Shown here: in pieces, positions 8,214 to 16,178 of the stretch
How positions within the stretch are numbered: position 1 is the first letter of the stretch
Layout of the letters: every line of letters begins with the position of its first letter
DNA from: Pseudolabrys sp.
GTDB lineage: Bacteria; Pseudomonadota; Alphaproteobacteria; Rhizobiales; Xanthobacteraceae
Length of the DNA: 51,851 nucleotides
NCBI GenBank assembly: GCA_022843325.1
Contig: JALHNV010000016.1
Coordinates: 1 to 51,851 of the forward strand
Reading direction: 5' to 3'
Translations under genes and position numbers: made by a program
Notes under the pieces: model-generated
Database searches by the model: none
What the model saw: the letters and a program-made list of their open reading frames with translations, nothing else
What the model was told of the DNA's origin: nothing

Positions 8214-9584
8214 ATGCGACTTCTCATCGTCGGAACATTGGGAGGCCAGCTCACCGTCGCGAGCAAGATCGCGATGGACAAGGGCGCCAGCGTCACCCAC
8301 GTCGACAGCAACGAGCAGGCGCTTGCCGTGCTGCGTTCCGGCAAAGGCGCCGACCTCCTGATGGTCGATGTCGCCCTCGATATTCGCGACCTCGTCACCA
8401 AACTCGACGCCGAGCGCATTCACGTGCCGATCGTCGCTTGCGGCGTTACCAATGACGCCCGCGCAGCGGTACGCGCCATCCATGCCGGTGCCAAAGAGTA
8501 CATCCCGCTGCCGCCCGATCCGGATCTGATCGCGGCGGTGCTGGCTGCGGTGACCGACGACAGCCGCGACATGATCTATCGCGACGAGTCGATGGCCAAG
8601 GTGGTCAAGCTGGCGCAGCAGATCGCGGGTTCCGACGCCTCGGTGCTGATTACCGGCGAGAGCGGCACCGGCAAGGAAGTTCTGGCGCGCTACCTCCATT
8701 CGCGCTCGCTGCGCGCCAAGAAGCCGTTCATCTCGGTCAATTGCGCCGCGATCCCGGAAAACCTTCTGGAGTCCGAATTGTTCGGGCACGAGAAAGGCGC
8801 CTTCACCGGCGCCATGGCGCGGCGCATCGGCAAGTTCGAAGAGGCCAATGGCGGTACGCTGCTGCTCGACGAAGTCACCGAAATGGACGTGCGGCTGCAG
8901 GCCAAGCTGCTGCGCGCGATCCAGGAGCGCGTGATCGACCGCGTCGGCGGCGCCCGCCCGGTGCCGGTCGACATTCGCATCGTCGCCACCTCCAACCGCA
9001 ACCTGACCGATGCCGTGCGCGAAGGCACTTTCCGCGAGGATCTGCTGTTCCGCCTCAACGTCGTGAACCTGAAGATTCCGCCGCTGCGCGAGCGCCCCGC
9101 CGACATCGCCGAACTGGCGCAGTATTTCGTGCAGAAATATTCGGCCGCCAACGGCCTGCCGGTGCGGCCGCTGTCGGCGGAAGCCCGCCGCGCGCTCAAC
9201 ATCAACCGCTGGCCCGGCAACGTCCGCGAACTGGAAAACACGCTGCACCGCGCGGTCCTGCTCTCGACCGGTCCGGAAATCGGCATCGACGGCATTCTGT
9301 CGCCCGATGGCGTGCGTCTCGATCAGGCGCGCGTCAATGGCGCGGTCGCTCACGCAGCCATTGCCGCCGAGCAGATCACCCGCAATCTGGTGGGGCGCAC
9401 CGTGGCCGAGGTCGAGCGCGACCTGATTCTGGAGACGCTCAAGCACTGCCTCGGCAACCGCACCCACGCTGCCAACATTCTCGGCATCTCGATCCGCACG
9501 CTGCGCAACAAGCTCAACGAGTATTCCGGCGACGGCGTGCCGGTGCCGCCGCCGCATGGCGGCGAGATGCGCGGCGCGGCCTAG
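8214..9584 (+). CDS. flbD: Sigma-54-dependent flagellar regulator FlbD
   Basis: 456 aa. Residues 1-110 are receiver-like but lack the usual N-terminal Asp pair (the start is MRLLIVGTLGG), so phosphorylation control is doubtful, as known for Caulobacter FlbD, which is switched by FliX. The AAA+ domain has Walker A GESGTGKE (148-155), the sigma-54 contact motif GAFTGA (195-200) and Walker B GTLLLDE (214-220). A Fis-type HTH closes the protein (AANILGISIRTLRNKLNEYS). FlbD activates late flagellar sigma-54 genes and represses fliF. Last gene of the fliF operon. ATG 8214 follows AGGAATTAAAC. Confidence 0.93.
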   Translation: MRLLIVGTLGGQLTVASKIAMDKGASVTHVDSNEQALAVLRSGKGADLLMVDVALDIRDLVTKLDAERIHVPIVACGVTNDARAAVRAIHAGAKEYIPLPPDPDLIAAVLAAVTDDSRDMIYRDESMAKVVKLAQQIAGSDASVLITGESGTGKEVLARYLHSRSLRAKKPFISVNCAAIPENLLESELFGHEKGAFTGAMARRIGKFEEANGGTLLLDEVTEMDVRLQAKLLRAIQERVIDRVGGARPVPVDIRIVATSNRNLTDAVREGTFREDLLFRLNVVNLKIPPLRERPADIAELAQYFVQKYSAANGLPVRPLSAEARRALNINRWPGNVRELENTLHRAVLLSTGPEIGIDGILSPDGVRLDQARVNGAVAHAAIAAEQITRNLVGRTVAEVERDLILETLKHCLGNRTHAANILGISIRTLRNKLNEYSGDGVPVPPPHGGEMRGAA

Positions 9585-9601
9585 GCCACCCGCGAGCAAT
9601 C

Positions 9602-9631
9602 AAAAGCCCGGCTCAATGGCCGGGCTTTTTC
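9602..9631 (+). terminator. Intrinsic terminator after flbD
   Basis: Stem AAGCCCGGC / GCCGGGCTT with a short loop TCAATG, then a run of T. It lies 18 nt after the flbD stop and closes the fliF-flbD operon. Confidence 0.8.
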
Positions 9632-9654
9632 TGCTGTCGGCGGCGAGCGCTGAA

Positions 9655-9846
9655 TTACCGCCGGACCGAGCGCACCGCACGCTTCTGCCGACGGCTTTCG
9701 TTCCTGTCCCTGATCGTGTCGAGCTGGACAGCCTTGGCCATCAGGTGGTTGCTGACGGCCTCGAGGTTCGCCACCAGTTCGCGGCCCTCACGCGCCAACC
9801 GGGTGCACCGGTCGGCGGTCTCGATGAGGTATTCTGCTGTGGTCAT
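9655..9846 (-). CDS. Small conserved hypothetical protein
   Basis: 63 aa, soluble, highly charged: MTTAEYLIETADRCTRLARE ... LVANLEAVSNHLMAKAVQLD, then a basic tail rich in Arg. No domain is recognised. Short helical proteins with a similar 'ADRC.rLAreGReLv..Lea.s..LmakAvelD' pattern occur in Bradyrhizobium-like genomes. The frame is open upstream to 10086, but ATG 9846 has AAGGATGG about 8 nt before it, while ATG 9858 has its GAAGG directly adjacent. No function can be given. Confidence 0.6.
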   Translation of the reverse strand: MTTAEYLIETADRCTRLAREGRELVANLEAVSNHLMAKAVQLDTIRDRNESRRQKRAVRSVRR

Positions 9847-9949
9847 CGTCAAATCCATCCTTCGATTTGATCCGGATATGCACAGCAAACGCAGCAATTC
9901 AAGGTTGGTTAACGGACAGATCGCAGCAGCCACGGCACGCGCGTGATAA

Positions 9950-9967
9950 TCGTTGGTATACCAACGA
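9950..9967. promoter_or_regulatory. 18-bp perfect palindrome, likely operator
   Basis: TCGTTGGTATACCAACGA is fully palindromic. The core TTGGTATACCAA resembles operators of GntR-family (FadR/VanR-type) repressors. It lies between the divergent small gene (start 9846) and the DUF952 gene (start 9986), 18 nt before the latter. No GntR gene is adjacent. The nearest one in the window is at 16.2-17.0 kb, where a different operator is seen. Confidence 0.5.
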
Positions 9968-9985
9968 CATAGGCTGGAAAATAAA

Positions 9986-10324
9986 ATGGCGGTTATCTTC
10001 AAGATTATGCCGGCCGCGCTGTGGCGGGCTGCGGAAAGCACCGGGGTATTCCACGGCTCCGAGCACGACTCGCGCGACGGCTTCATTCATTTTTCAACGG
10101 CCGCGCAGGTCGCGGAGACCGCCGCCAAACACTTTGCCGGCCAGCGCGACCTGCTGCTGGTGCATGTCGATGCCGCCAAGCTCGGCGACCGGCTGAAGTG
10201 GGAGCCCTCCCGCGACGGCGCCCTGTTTCCACATCTGTATGGGCCCCTCGACCTATCGGCCGTCATCCGGTGCGAAGCGCTTCCGCTCGGTCCGGACGGG
10301 GTCCCGCTGCTGCCGCTGCCCTGA
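9986..10324 (+). CDS. DUF952 family protein
   Basis: 112 aa, soluble. It shows the DUF952 pattern: FKIMPAALWRAAESTGVFHG, then DGFIHFSTAAQVAETAAKHF and LLLVHVDAAKLGDRLKWE, ending with FPHLYGPLD. The family is uncharacterised and resembles glutathione-S-transferase-like or ADP-ribosyl-type small domains only distantly, so no activity is assigned. ATG 9986 follows GGAAAATAAA. The frame is open to ATG 9953, but that start would place the palindrome at 9950-9967 across the initiation codon and gives a non-family N-terminus. Confidence 0.8.
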   Translation: MAVIFKIMPAALWRAAESTGVFHGSEHDSRDGFIHFSTAAQVAETAAKHFAGQRDLLLVHVDAAKLGDRLKWEPSRDGALFPHLYGPLDLSAVIRCEALPLGPDGVPLLPLP

Positions 10325-10391
10325 ACCTAGGCACCCGCTTCAAGTGACTCACTTTTTGGCAATCCGGCGGAACCGAACCGCCGGCCGGGGC

Positions 10392-10412
10392 ATTATTGTG
10401 CAGCGCAATAAT
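10392..10412. promoter_or_regulatory. Inverted repeat in the leader of the next small gene
   Basis: ATTATTG (10392-10398) and CAATAAT (10406-10412) with a 7-nt spacer, 16 nt before the ATG at 10428. AT-rich arms in GC-rich DNA suggest an operator or an RNA hairpin over the leader. No regulator is identified. Confidence 0.3.
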
Positions 10413-10427
10413 ACCGGATGGGGCGAC

Positions 10428-10709
10428 ATGCCGATTCTGAGCCAGACCTGCGGCACCATGCACCGCTCCGTTTTCAGTGAAACCGCCAGTCCCCTGAAGG
10501 CGGTGCCGGCGACGCTCCGTCCGCACGGGGCGGTGCGGTACCAATGTCCGGTGACCGACAGCCTGGTGCTGGTCACGGATGAGAAGGCTTTGGCCGATAT
10601 CGCCCGCCCCCGCGCGCGGATCCGCTGCGTCGACTGCGGCGAAATGCACCTGCTGGTTCAGGACGACGTCCCTTCCCCTATCATTGTCCCCGCGCTTCCC
10701 GCCGCCTAG
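10428..10709 (+). CDS. Small hypothetical protein with Cys motifs
   Basis: 93 aa, soluble. I do not recognise the family. The Cys residues are suggestive: YQCPVTDSLVLVTDE in the middle and RIRCVDCGEMHLL near the end. CVDCGEMH resembles one half of a zinc ribbon, and the single earlier Cys plus His could complete a site, but only three good Cys ligands are seen. The ATG at 10428 follows GGATGGGGCGAC. The gene precedes the ECF sigma gene by about 100 nt. It could be a small stress or zinc-binding protein; that is a guess from the motif only. Confidence 0.5.
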   Translation: MPILSQTCGTMHRSVFSETASPLKAVPATLRPHGAVRYQCPVTDSLVLVTDEKALADIARPRARIRCVDCGEMHLLVQDDVPSPIIVPALPAA

Positions 10710-10807
10710 AGTTCGGTGCGGCATGGCTGTCGGCTGGTCGTTCGAGCCGTCCGCACCGGTGGATCCGGCGTCCGGAAGGCAATTAGTTGAACAGTTTCAA
10801 GGGTTCG

Positions 10808-11365
10808 ATGGACCTCGACGCCAACCGCAGCCTGATCGCGACCGCTCTCGCGCGCATTCCCGGCGGTGACCGGGCGGCGTTGCAAACGGTCTATCGGCTG
10901 ACCTCGGCGAAGCTTTTTGGCGTGGCGCTGCGTATCTTGGGAGAACGCAGCGAGGCCGAAGACGTGGTGCAGGAGGTTTACCTCACGGTATGGCGCAAGG
11001 CCGAGCAGTTCGACGCCGGCCGTGCCAGCCCGATGACCTGGCTGATCGCGATCGCGCGCAACCGGGCCATCGACCGGCTGCGCGCCACCCGATCGAGCCG
11101 CCACATGGAGCCGATCGACAGTGCCGCCGAGATCGCCGATGGCGCCGATCCCGCCGACAGCATGCTCGAAAAAAGCGAGGACAGCGCCCGCCTTTACGGT
11201 TGCCTCGACGGTCTGGCAGTGCACGAACGCAACGCCCTGCGCGGCGCGTTCTTCGACGGCAACACCTATGACGACCTCGCCGCGCGCATGAACGTGCCGC
11301 TCGGAACGATGAAAAGCTGGGTGCGGCGGGCCATGATCAAACTCAAGAGCTGTCTGGAGACATGA
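10808..11365 (+). CDS. ECF RNA polymerase sigma factor, SigK-like
   Basis: 185 aa from ATG 10808. Region 2 is clear (LFGVALRILGERSEAEDVVQ, EVYLTVWRKAEQFD, SPMTWLIAIARNRAIDRLR), as is region 4 (LAVHERNALRGAFFDGNTYD, then VPLGTMKSWVRRAMIKLK). This is the SigK/RpoE-like ECF type usually paired with an RskA anti-sigma factor, and such a gene follows with a 4-nt ATGA overlap. The frame is open to TTG 10787, which has a strong GGAAGG before it, so the start may lie there. ATG 10808 has AAGGG four bases upstream. Confidence 0.9.
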   Translation: MDLDANRSLIATALARIPGGDRAALQTVYRLTSAKLFGVALRILGERSEAEDVVQEVYLTVWRKAEQFDAGRASPMTWLIAIARNRAIDRLRATRSSRHMEPIDSAAEIADGADPADSMLEKSEDSARLYGCLDGLAVHERNALRGAFFDGNTYDDLAARMNVPLGTMKSWVRRAMIKLKSCLET

Positions 11366-12063
11366 GCGACACGGCCGACCATAGCGGGCTTCCCGCCGAT
11401 GAACTGCTCGCCGCCGAGTATGCGCTCGGCGTACTGGCCGGCGCCGAACGCGCCGCCGCCGAGCAGCGAATCGCGCGCGAAGGCGTCTTCGCCGCCATGG
11501 TCGCGGAGTGGGAAGCGCGGCTGTCGCCGTGGGCCACCGGCATTGCCCCGGTTCCCCCGCCGCCGCAGCTCTGGGACAACATCGCCGCTGCCTTGCCGGC
11601 CCATGCAGCGCCTGCGTCCAGCGGCTGGTGGCAAAGTCTGGCGTTCTGGCGCGGCCTGTCGCTGGCCAGCGGCGCCCTCGCCGCCGCCTGCATCGGCGTC
11701 CTGATTTATCGCGGCAATGTGCCGGAGCATCCGCCCCTGATGGCGTCGATCGACGGCGGTGGTCACCGTCATTTCGTGGCCACTGTCGATCTCGCTCGCG
11801 GCAGCATCGCCGTGGCGCCGGCCGCCTTTGCCGCCGACGCGACCCGCGTACCGGAACTGTGGCTTATCCCGGCAGACGGCCGGCCGCGCCCGCTCGGCCT
11901 GTTGCGCGCCGATGGCGGCGTCGTCATCACAATTCCACAGGCCTTGCGGCCCTTCGCCACCCGCGACGCGGTGCTGGCGGTCTCGCTGGAACCGTCCGGC
12001 GGCTCGCCGACCGGACAACCGACCGGCCCCGTCATCGCCACGGGCAAGCTCACGAACCTGTGA
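11362..12063 (+). CDS. Anti-sigma-K factor, RskA-type
   Basis: 233 aa, single-pass membrane protein. The N-terminal about 90 residues carry the ECF-binding part (ELLAAEYALGVLAGAERAAA, then VAEWEARLSPWATGIAPVPP and LWDNIAAAL). One membrane segment (GLSLASGALAAACIGVLIY, about residues 97-116) is followed by a periplasmic RskA domain (RVPELWLIPADGRPRPLGLL, VITIPQAL, LAVSLEPSGGSPTGQPTGPV). This is the standard layout of anti-SigK proteins that hold the sigma factor until they are degraded. Its start overlaps the sigma gene stop by 4 nt. The downstream fasciclin gene is a likely regulon member. Confidence 0.9.
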   Translation: MSDTADHSGLPADELLAAEYALGVLAGAERAAAEQRIAREGVFAAMVAEWEARLSPWATGIAPVPPPPQLWDNIAAALPAHAAPASSGWWQSLAFWRGLSLASGALAAACIGVLIYRGNVPEHPPLMASIDGGGHRHFVATVDLARGSIAVAPAAFAADATRVPELWLIPADGRPRPLGLLRADGGVVITIPQALRPFATRDAVLAVSLEPSGGSPTGQPTGPVIATGKLTNL

Positions 12064-12145
12064 GACCGGCGGCGCGTCTCTGACGCAGCCGCCTCCGTAG
12101 CTCCCGATGTCTCCACCACGGAGACGAGAGCAAACGGAGTTGACC

Positions 12146-12724
12146 ATGACCCTTCACAAACTCGCCTTGGCCGGGACCGCCGCGCTGGCGCTTGGCTTCG
12201 GCTTCGCCACCGTCGGCCCGAGCGCCGCGCAAATGGCCGACAAGCCTGTCACCGTCGGCGGCGCGCCGATGTATGCCAACAAGAACATCATCGAGAACGC
12301 CGTCAATTCGAAGGACCACACCACGCTGGTCGCCGCCGTGAAGGCCGCAGGCCTGGTCGAGACGCTGTCGGGCAAAGGTCCCTTCACCGTATTTGCGCCC
12401 ACCAACGCCGCTTTCGCCAAGCTGCCGGCCGGCACCGTCGATAATCTGGTGAAGCCCGAGAACAAGGCGACTCTCACCAAGATCCTGACCTGTCACGTCG
12501 TCGCCGCCGATGTCATGTCCTCGGCGATCGCCAAGATGATCAAGGACAGCAAGGGCATGCACCCGGTGAAGACGGTTGGCGGCTGCACCTACAACGCCAA
12601 GATGAACGGCGACAAGATCGTGCTGGTCGACGGCAAGGGCAACGAAGCCACGGTCACCATTGCCAACGTCAAGCAGTCGAACGGCGTCATCCACGTGATC
12701 GACACCGTGCTGCTCCCGGGCTAA
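12146..12724 (+). CDS. Secreted fasciclin (FAS1) domain protein
   Basis: 192 aa. A signal peptide (MTLHKLALAGTAALALGFGF ... SAAQ) is followed by one FAS1 domain: HTTLVAAVKAAGLVETLSGK, FTVFAPTNAAFAKLP, then ILTCHVVAADVM and NGVIHVIDTVLLPG, which are the FAS1 H1 and H2 motifs. FAS1 proteins are cell-surface or periplasmic adhesion-type proteins. ATG 12146 follows ACGGAGTTGACC. Its place directly after a SigK-RskA pair repeats the arrangement in mycobacteria, where SigK controls the fasciclin proteins MPB70/MPB83. Confidence 0.93.
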   Translation: MTLHKLALAGTAALALGFGFATVGPSAAQMADKPVTVGGAPMYANKNIIENAVNSKDHTTLVAAVKAAGLVETLSGKGPFTVFAPTNAAFAKLPAGTVDNLVKPENKATLTKILTCHVVAADVMSSAIAKMIKDSKGMHPVKTVGGCTYNAKMNGDKIVLVDGKGNEATVTIANVKQSNGVIHVIDTVLLPG

Positions 12725-12754
12725 TCGCTCCTCACTGTCCGGTAGCGCACGCGG

Positions 12755-12788
12755 CCCTCCCCCCAGTCCCCCAGGGGGAGGGTCTTTT
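12755..12788 (+). terminator. Intrinsic terminator after the fasciclin gene
   Basis: CCCTCCCCC and GGGGGAGGG form a 9-bp stem around a short loop, followed by TCTTTTT. It is about 30 nt after the stop of the fasciclin gene and before the flhA promoter. Confidence 0.75.
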
Positions 12789-12824
12789 TGTGTCAGGATG
12801 CCGCAGTCCCGCCGCCGGCACCCG

Positions 12825-12840
12825 TTAACCGACCGCTAAC
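12825..12840 (+). promoter_or_regulatory. CtrA box-like site upstream of flhA
   Basis: TTAA at 12825-12828, seven bases, CTAAC at 12836-12840. The adjoining CTAACCATAAACTGGGCAAA is identical to that upstream of fliF, followed in both by TGCCGGGT. It is about 165 bp before flhA. Apart from this module I see no gene in 12,790-13,002. Confidence 0.65.
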
Positions 12841-13002
12841 CATAAACTGGGCAAATACTGCCGGGTCGGGGTTTTACCGTCAGCAGTTTTGCTCATAGAA
12901 GGCGGCCAGGGGGCCGCCGACGCCGATTTGTAGCCAACGTATTGTCGTCCGCGTCCGCGCCGCCCGGCTTTGGCGGGTTTAGGTCAGGCTCTTTTCCGCA
13001 GC

Positions 13003-15117
13003 ATGAGCGACATTACCGCCGCCCCCACTGCCCGCAACATCAAGCTGCCCGGCCTCGGCGAAGTCGGCATTTTTCTCCGGCGCGGGGACATCGCGCTCGC
13101 CGTTGGCGTGCTGACCATCCTGGTCATCCTGATCCTGCCGCTGCCGCCGGTCCTGCTCGATATCGCACTGGCGATTTCGATTATCTTCTCGGTGCTGATC
13201 CTGATGACGGCGCTGTTCATCCACACGCCGCTGGAATTTTCCGCCTTCCCGACCGTGCTGTTGATTTCGACCATGTTGCGGCTGGCGCTCAACCTCGCGT
13301 CGACGCGGCTGATCCTGTCGCACGGTCACGAAGGCACCCACGCCGCCGGCCACGTCATCGAGGCCTTCGGCAACTTCGTGATGGGCGGCAATTTCGTCAT
13401 CGGCATTATCGTTTTCGCGATTCTGGTGATCGTCAATTTTGTCGTCATCACCAAGGGTTCGGGCCGCATCGCCGAAGTCGCCGCGCGCTTCCACCTCGAC
13501 GCCATGCCCGGCAAACAGATGGCGATCGACGCCGACATGTCGGCCGGTCTGATCGACGAAAAAGAAGCCCGCCGCCGCCGCAAGGTGCTGGAGGACGAAG
13601 GCGGCTTCTTCGGCGCCATGGACGGCGCCTCCAAATTCGTGCGCGGTGACGCCATCGCCGGCCTGCTGGTCGTGTTCATCAACGTGATTGGCGGCATGAT
13701 CATCGGCATGGCCCAGCAGGGCATGACCTTTGCCAACGCAGCGCAGGCCTACACCCTGCTGACCGTCGGCGACGGCCTGGTCACGCAGGTGCCGGCGCTG
13801 ATCGTGTCGACCGCCGCCGGCCTGCTGGTGTCCAAGGCCGGCGTCACCGGCGCCGCCGACAAGGCGCTGCTGCGCCAGTTCACCGGTTACCCGCTGGCGC
13901 TCGGTATGTCGGGCGGCGTCATGGTGGTGATGTCGCTGCTGCCCGGCATTCCGATGCTGCCATTCCTGGTGCTCGGCCTGGGCGCCGGCGCGCTCGCTTT
14001 CATTTCGGACAAGCGCGGCAAGGCAACCATCGCCTCCGAAGCGCGCAAGGTGGCAGACGAGGCCAAGGTCGAAGCCGCCGACGAGCCGATTACCACGGCG
14101 CTGAAGATTGACGACCTGAAGGTTGAACTCGGCTACGCGCTGCTGCCGCTGGTCAATTCACCCGACGGCACCGACCGCCTGACCGAGCAGATCAAGGCGC
14201 TGCGCCGTTCGCTGGCCACCGAGATGGGCTTCGTGATGCCGGCGGTGCGCATCCTCGACAATGTCCAGCTCGACGCCAACAGCTACGTCATCAAGATCAA
14301 GGAAGTCGAAGCCGGCAGCGGCAAGCTGTGGACCGGGCACTACATGGTCATGGACCCGTCAGGCGGCCAGGTGAAGCTGCCCGGTACCCACACCACCGAG
14401 CCGACTTTCGGCCTGCCTGCCACCTGGGTCGATGCTTCGGTGAAGGAAGAAGCATCGATGAAGGGCTACACCGTGGTCGACGCCGCCACGGTGCTGTCGA
14501 CGCATCTCACCGAGATGCTCAAGACCAACATGTCCGAGCTGCTGTCCTACGGCGAAGTACAGAAGCTGCTCAAGGAACTGCCGAAGGAACAGGCCGAACT
14601 GCTCAAGGATCTGGTGCCGTCGCTGGTCACGGTGTCCGGCATCCAGCGCGTGCTGCAGATCCTGCTGGCGGAGCGCGTCTCGATCCGCGACCTCTCGACC
14701 ATCCTCGAAGGCATTGCCGACGGCATTGGCAGTTCGCGCAACCCGTCGACTCTGGCCGAGCATGTGCGTGCACGGTTGTCGCGCCAGATCTGCGCCCAAC
14801 ATACGAGCTATGCCGGCTATCTGCCGCTGATCCCGCTGTCGGCGCAGTGGGAGCAGGCCTTCGCCGAGTCCATGGTCGGTCAGGGCGACGAACGGCAATT
14901 GGCGATGCAGCCGTCGAAGCTGTCGGAATTCATCAAGCTGGTGCGCGAGAACTTCGAAGCGGCGGCGCGCGAAGGAGAAGCGCCGGTGCTGGTGACGTCG
15001 CCGTCGATCCGTCCGTTCGTGCGCGGCATTGTCGAGCGCTTCCGCGCCCAGACGCCGGTGATCTCGCAGGCCGAAATACACCCGCGCGCCCGGCTCAAGA
15101 CGGTCGGCAGCATCTAG
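13003..15117 (+). CDS. flhA: Flagellar export gate protein FlhA
   Basis: 704 aa, the standard FlhA length. The N-terminal half has eight membrane segments; the FHIPEP-type signature between them is clear (TVLLISTMLRLALNLASTRL, then AFGNFVMGGNFVIGIIVF, and RFHLDAMPGKQMAIDADMSA with GLIDEKEARRRRK). The C-terminal half is the cytoplasmic nonamer domain (GYALLPLV ... VMPAVRILDN ... GEVQKLLKELPKEQAELLKD). FlhA forms the proton-driven export gate with FlhB/FliPQR. ATG 13003 (MSDITAAPTA) is preferred over GTG/TTG codons from 12970 because it fits family N-termini. Transcribed alone from a likely CtrA promoter. Confidence 0.96.
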   Translation: MSDITAAPTARNIKLPGLGEVGIFLRRGDIALAVGVLTILVILILPLPPVLLDIALAISIIFSVLILMTALFIHTPLEFSAFPTVLLISTMLRLALNLASTRLILSHGHEGTHAAGHVIEAFGNFVMGGNFVIGIIVFAILVIVNFVVITKGSGRIAEVAARFHLDAMPGKQMAIDADMSAGLIDEKEARRRRKVLEDEGGFFGAMDGASKFVRGDAIAGLLVVFINVIGGMIIGMAQQGMTFANAAQAYTLLTVGDGLVTQVPALIVSTAAGLLVSKAGVTGAADKALLRQFTGYPLALGMSGGVMVVMSLLPGIPMLPFLVLGLGAGALAFISDKRGKATIASEARKVADEAKVEAADEPITTALKIDDLKVELGYALLPLVNSPDGTDRLTEQIKALRRSLATEMGFVMPAVRILDNVQLDANSYVIKIKEVEAGSGKLWTGHYMVMDPSGGQVKLPGTHTTEPTFGLPATWVDASVKEEASMKGYTVVDAATVLSTHLTEMLKTNMSELLSYGEVQKLLKELPKEQAELLKDLVPSLVTVSGIQRVLQILLAERVSIRDLSTILEGIADGIGSSRNPSTLAEHVRARLSRQICAQHTSYAGYLPLIPLSAQWEQAFAESMVGQGDERQLAMQPSKLSEFIKLVRENFEAAAREGEAPVLVTSPSIRPFVRGIVERFRAQTPVISQAEIHPRARLKTVGSI

Positions 15118-15127
15118 CCAGCGCTGC

Positions 15128-16174
15128 TCAGTATCCCGCCTCGGTGTACAGCCCGGCGCCGCTGCGCCGGCACACCAGCAGCTTGCGCCGGAACGTCAGC
15201 ACCAGTTCGCGCCGCTGGTTGAGCAACCGCGTATCGACCGTCAGCACGCCCTCGCCCTCGCGCGAGCGCGACACACGCGCATCGATCACATCGGATTCGG
15301 CCTCGACGATATCACCGTCCAGCACGGGAATCGGCAATTCGACATCGTACCAGCCGAGATTGGCCACGACACGACCAAAGGTGCGGGTCGTCAGGGCGGT
15401 CGCGGCGCCGATCAGGAATGCTTCCGGCATATGCCGCGCGCTGCCCTCGCCTTCGCCAGTCCAGGCCGCATCATAGGCCTGAGGCGACAGATCCAGCGTG
15501 CGGCGTAGCTGGCGGGCCGCTTCGACGGCCGAAAAACTCCGGCGCGGAAAATGCACGAACGTTTCGCCGGCGGCGATATCCTCGAAGAACAATCCCGCCT
15601 GCTCGACCAGGCAACCATCGGCATCGGCATGATAGGCGGCAAAGCGCGCCTCGTCGGCCGGTTCGCCACCGGACTGGAGCGGCCCGCGGCCGCGCCGGTA
15701 GACCGGAACCTCGTATTGCAGCCGGGCGACCGGCATCCCGTCCGGCTTCACCATGACGGTCTGAACCGTTGCCACGCCCGTGTCCGCATCGGTCTCTGCG
15801 GCGCTGAGGATTTCGGATTCCGCGTACAAGGTATCGCCGCCGAATACCGGACCCGTCATCACGATCTCTTTGAAACGGGGGATGGCTTTACGCCGGCCGA
15901 ATGTCTTGCTGGCCATGCCGATCGCACGCTGCAGCGTCAGCGTGCTGACCATCAGCGGCTTTTTCCACGGCGTCTGCGCCGCGTAATGCGCGTCGAAGTG
16001 CAGCATCGCGCCGTTGAATGTGTCCAGCGCGTCGTCAACGTTCTCCTGCTGCGAGAAGGTGATGCCCGGCCGGTGACGAAAGCGCTGCCCGGGAGCAAAG
16101 TCCTCGAAGTCGAGTCCGAAACGCTCGCGATACCGGCCGGGAGCGATCTTCGAATAGGCGGAGAGGTGCGGCAT
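15128..16174 (-). CDS. MaoC-like double hot-dog hydratase (mesaconyl-CoA hydratase-like)
   Basis: 348 aa with two MaoC/hot-dog halves. The first has FEDFAPGQRFRHRPGITFSQ ... FNGAMLHFDAHYAAQTPWKK and VMTGPVFGGDTLYAESEIL; the second has FFEDIAAGETFVHFPRRSFS and GYDVELPIPVLDGDIVEAES-type sequence. This layout matches the mesaconyl-CoA/beta-methylmalyl-CoA dehydratase group, which adds water to a branched unsaturated acyl-CoA. Substrate is not proven by sequence. The gene starts 4 nt after the GntR gene stop, making a CoA-transferase, regulator, hydratase operon. ATG 16174 (MPHLSAYSKIAPG) is preferred to a start at 16216, which would overlap the regulator. Confidence 0.78.
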   Translation of the reverse strand: MPHLSAYSKIAPGRYRERFGLDFEDFAPGQRFRHRPGITFSQQENVDDALDTFNGAMLHFDAHYAAQTPWKKPLMVSTLTLQRAIGMASKTFGRRKAIPRFKEIVMTGPVFGGDTLYAESEILSAAETDADTGVATVQTVMVKPDGMPVARLQYEVPVYRRGRGPLQSGGEPADEARFAAYHADADGCLVEQAGLFFEDIAAGETFVHFPRRSFSAVEAARQLRRTLDLSPQAYDAAWTGEGEGSARHMPEAFLIGAATALTTRTFGRVVANLGWYDVELPIPVLDGDIVEAESDVIDARVSRSREGEGVLTVDTRLLNQRRELVLTFRRKLLVCRRSGAGLYTEAGY

Positions 16175-16178
16175 GGCA

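Noticed and set aside
8208..9599. 463-residue minus-strand frame opposite flbD
   Set aside because: Antisense shadow of flbD; same reasoning.
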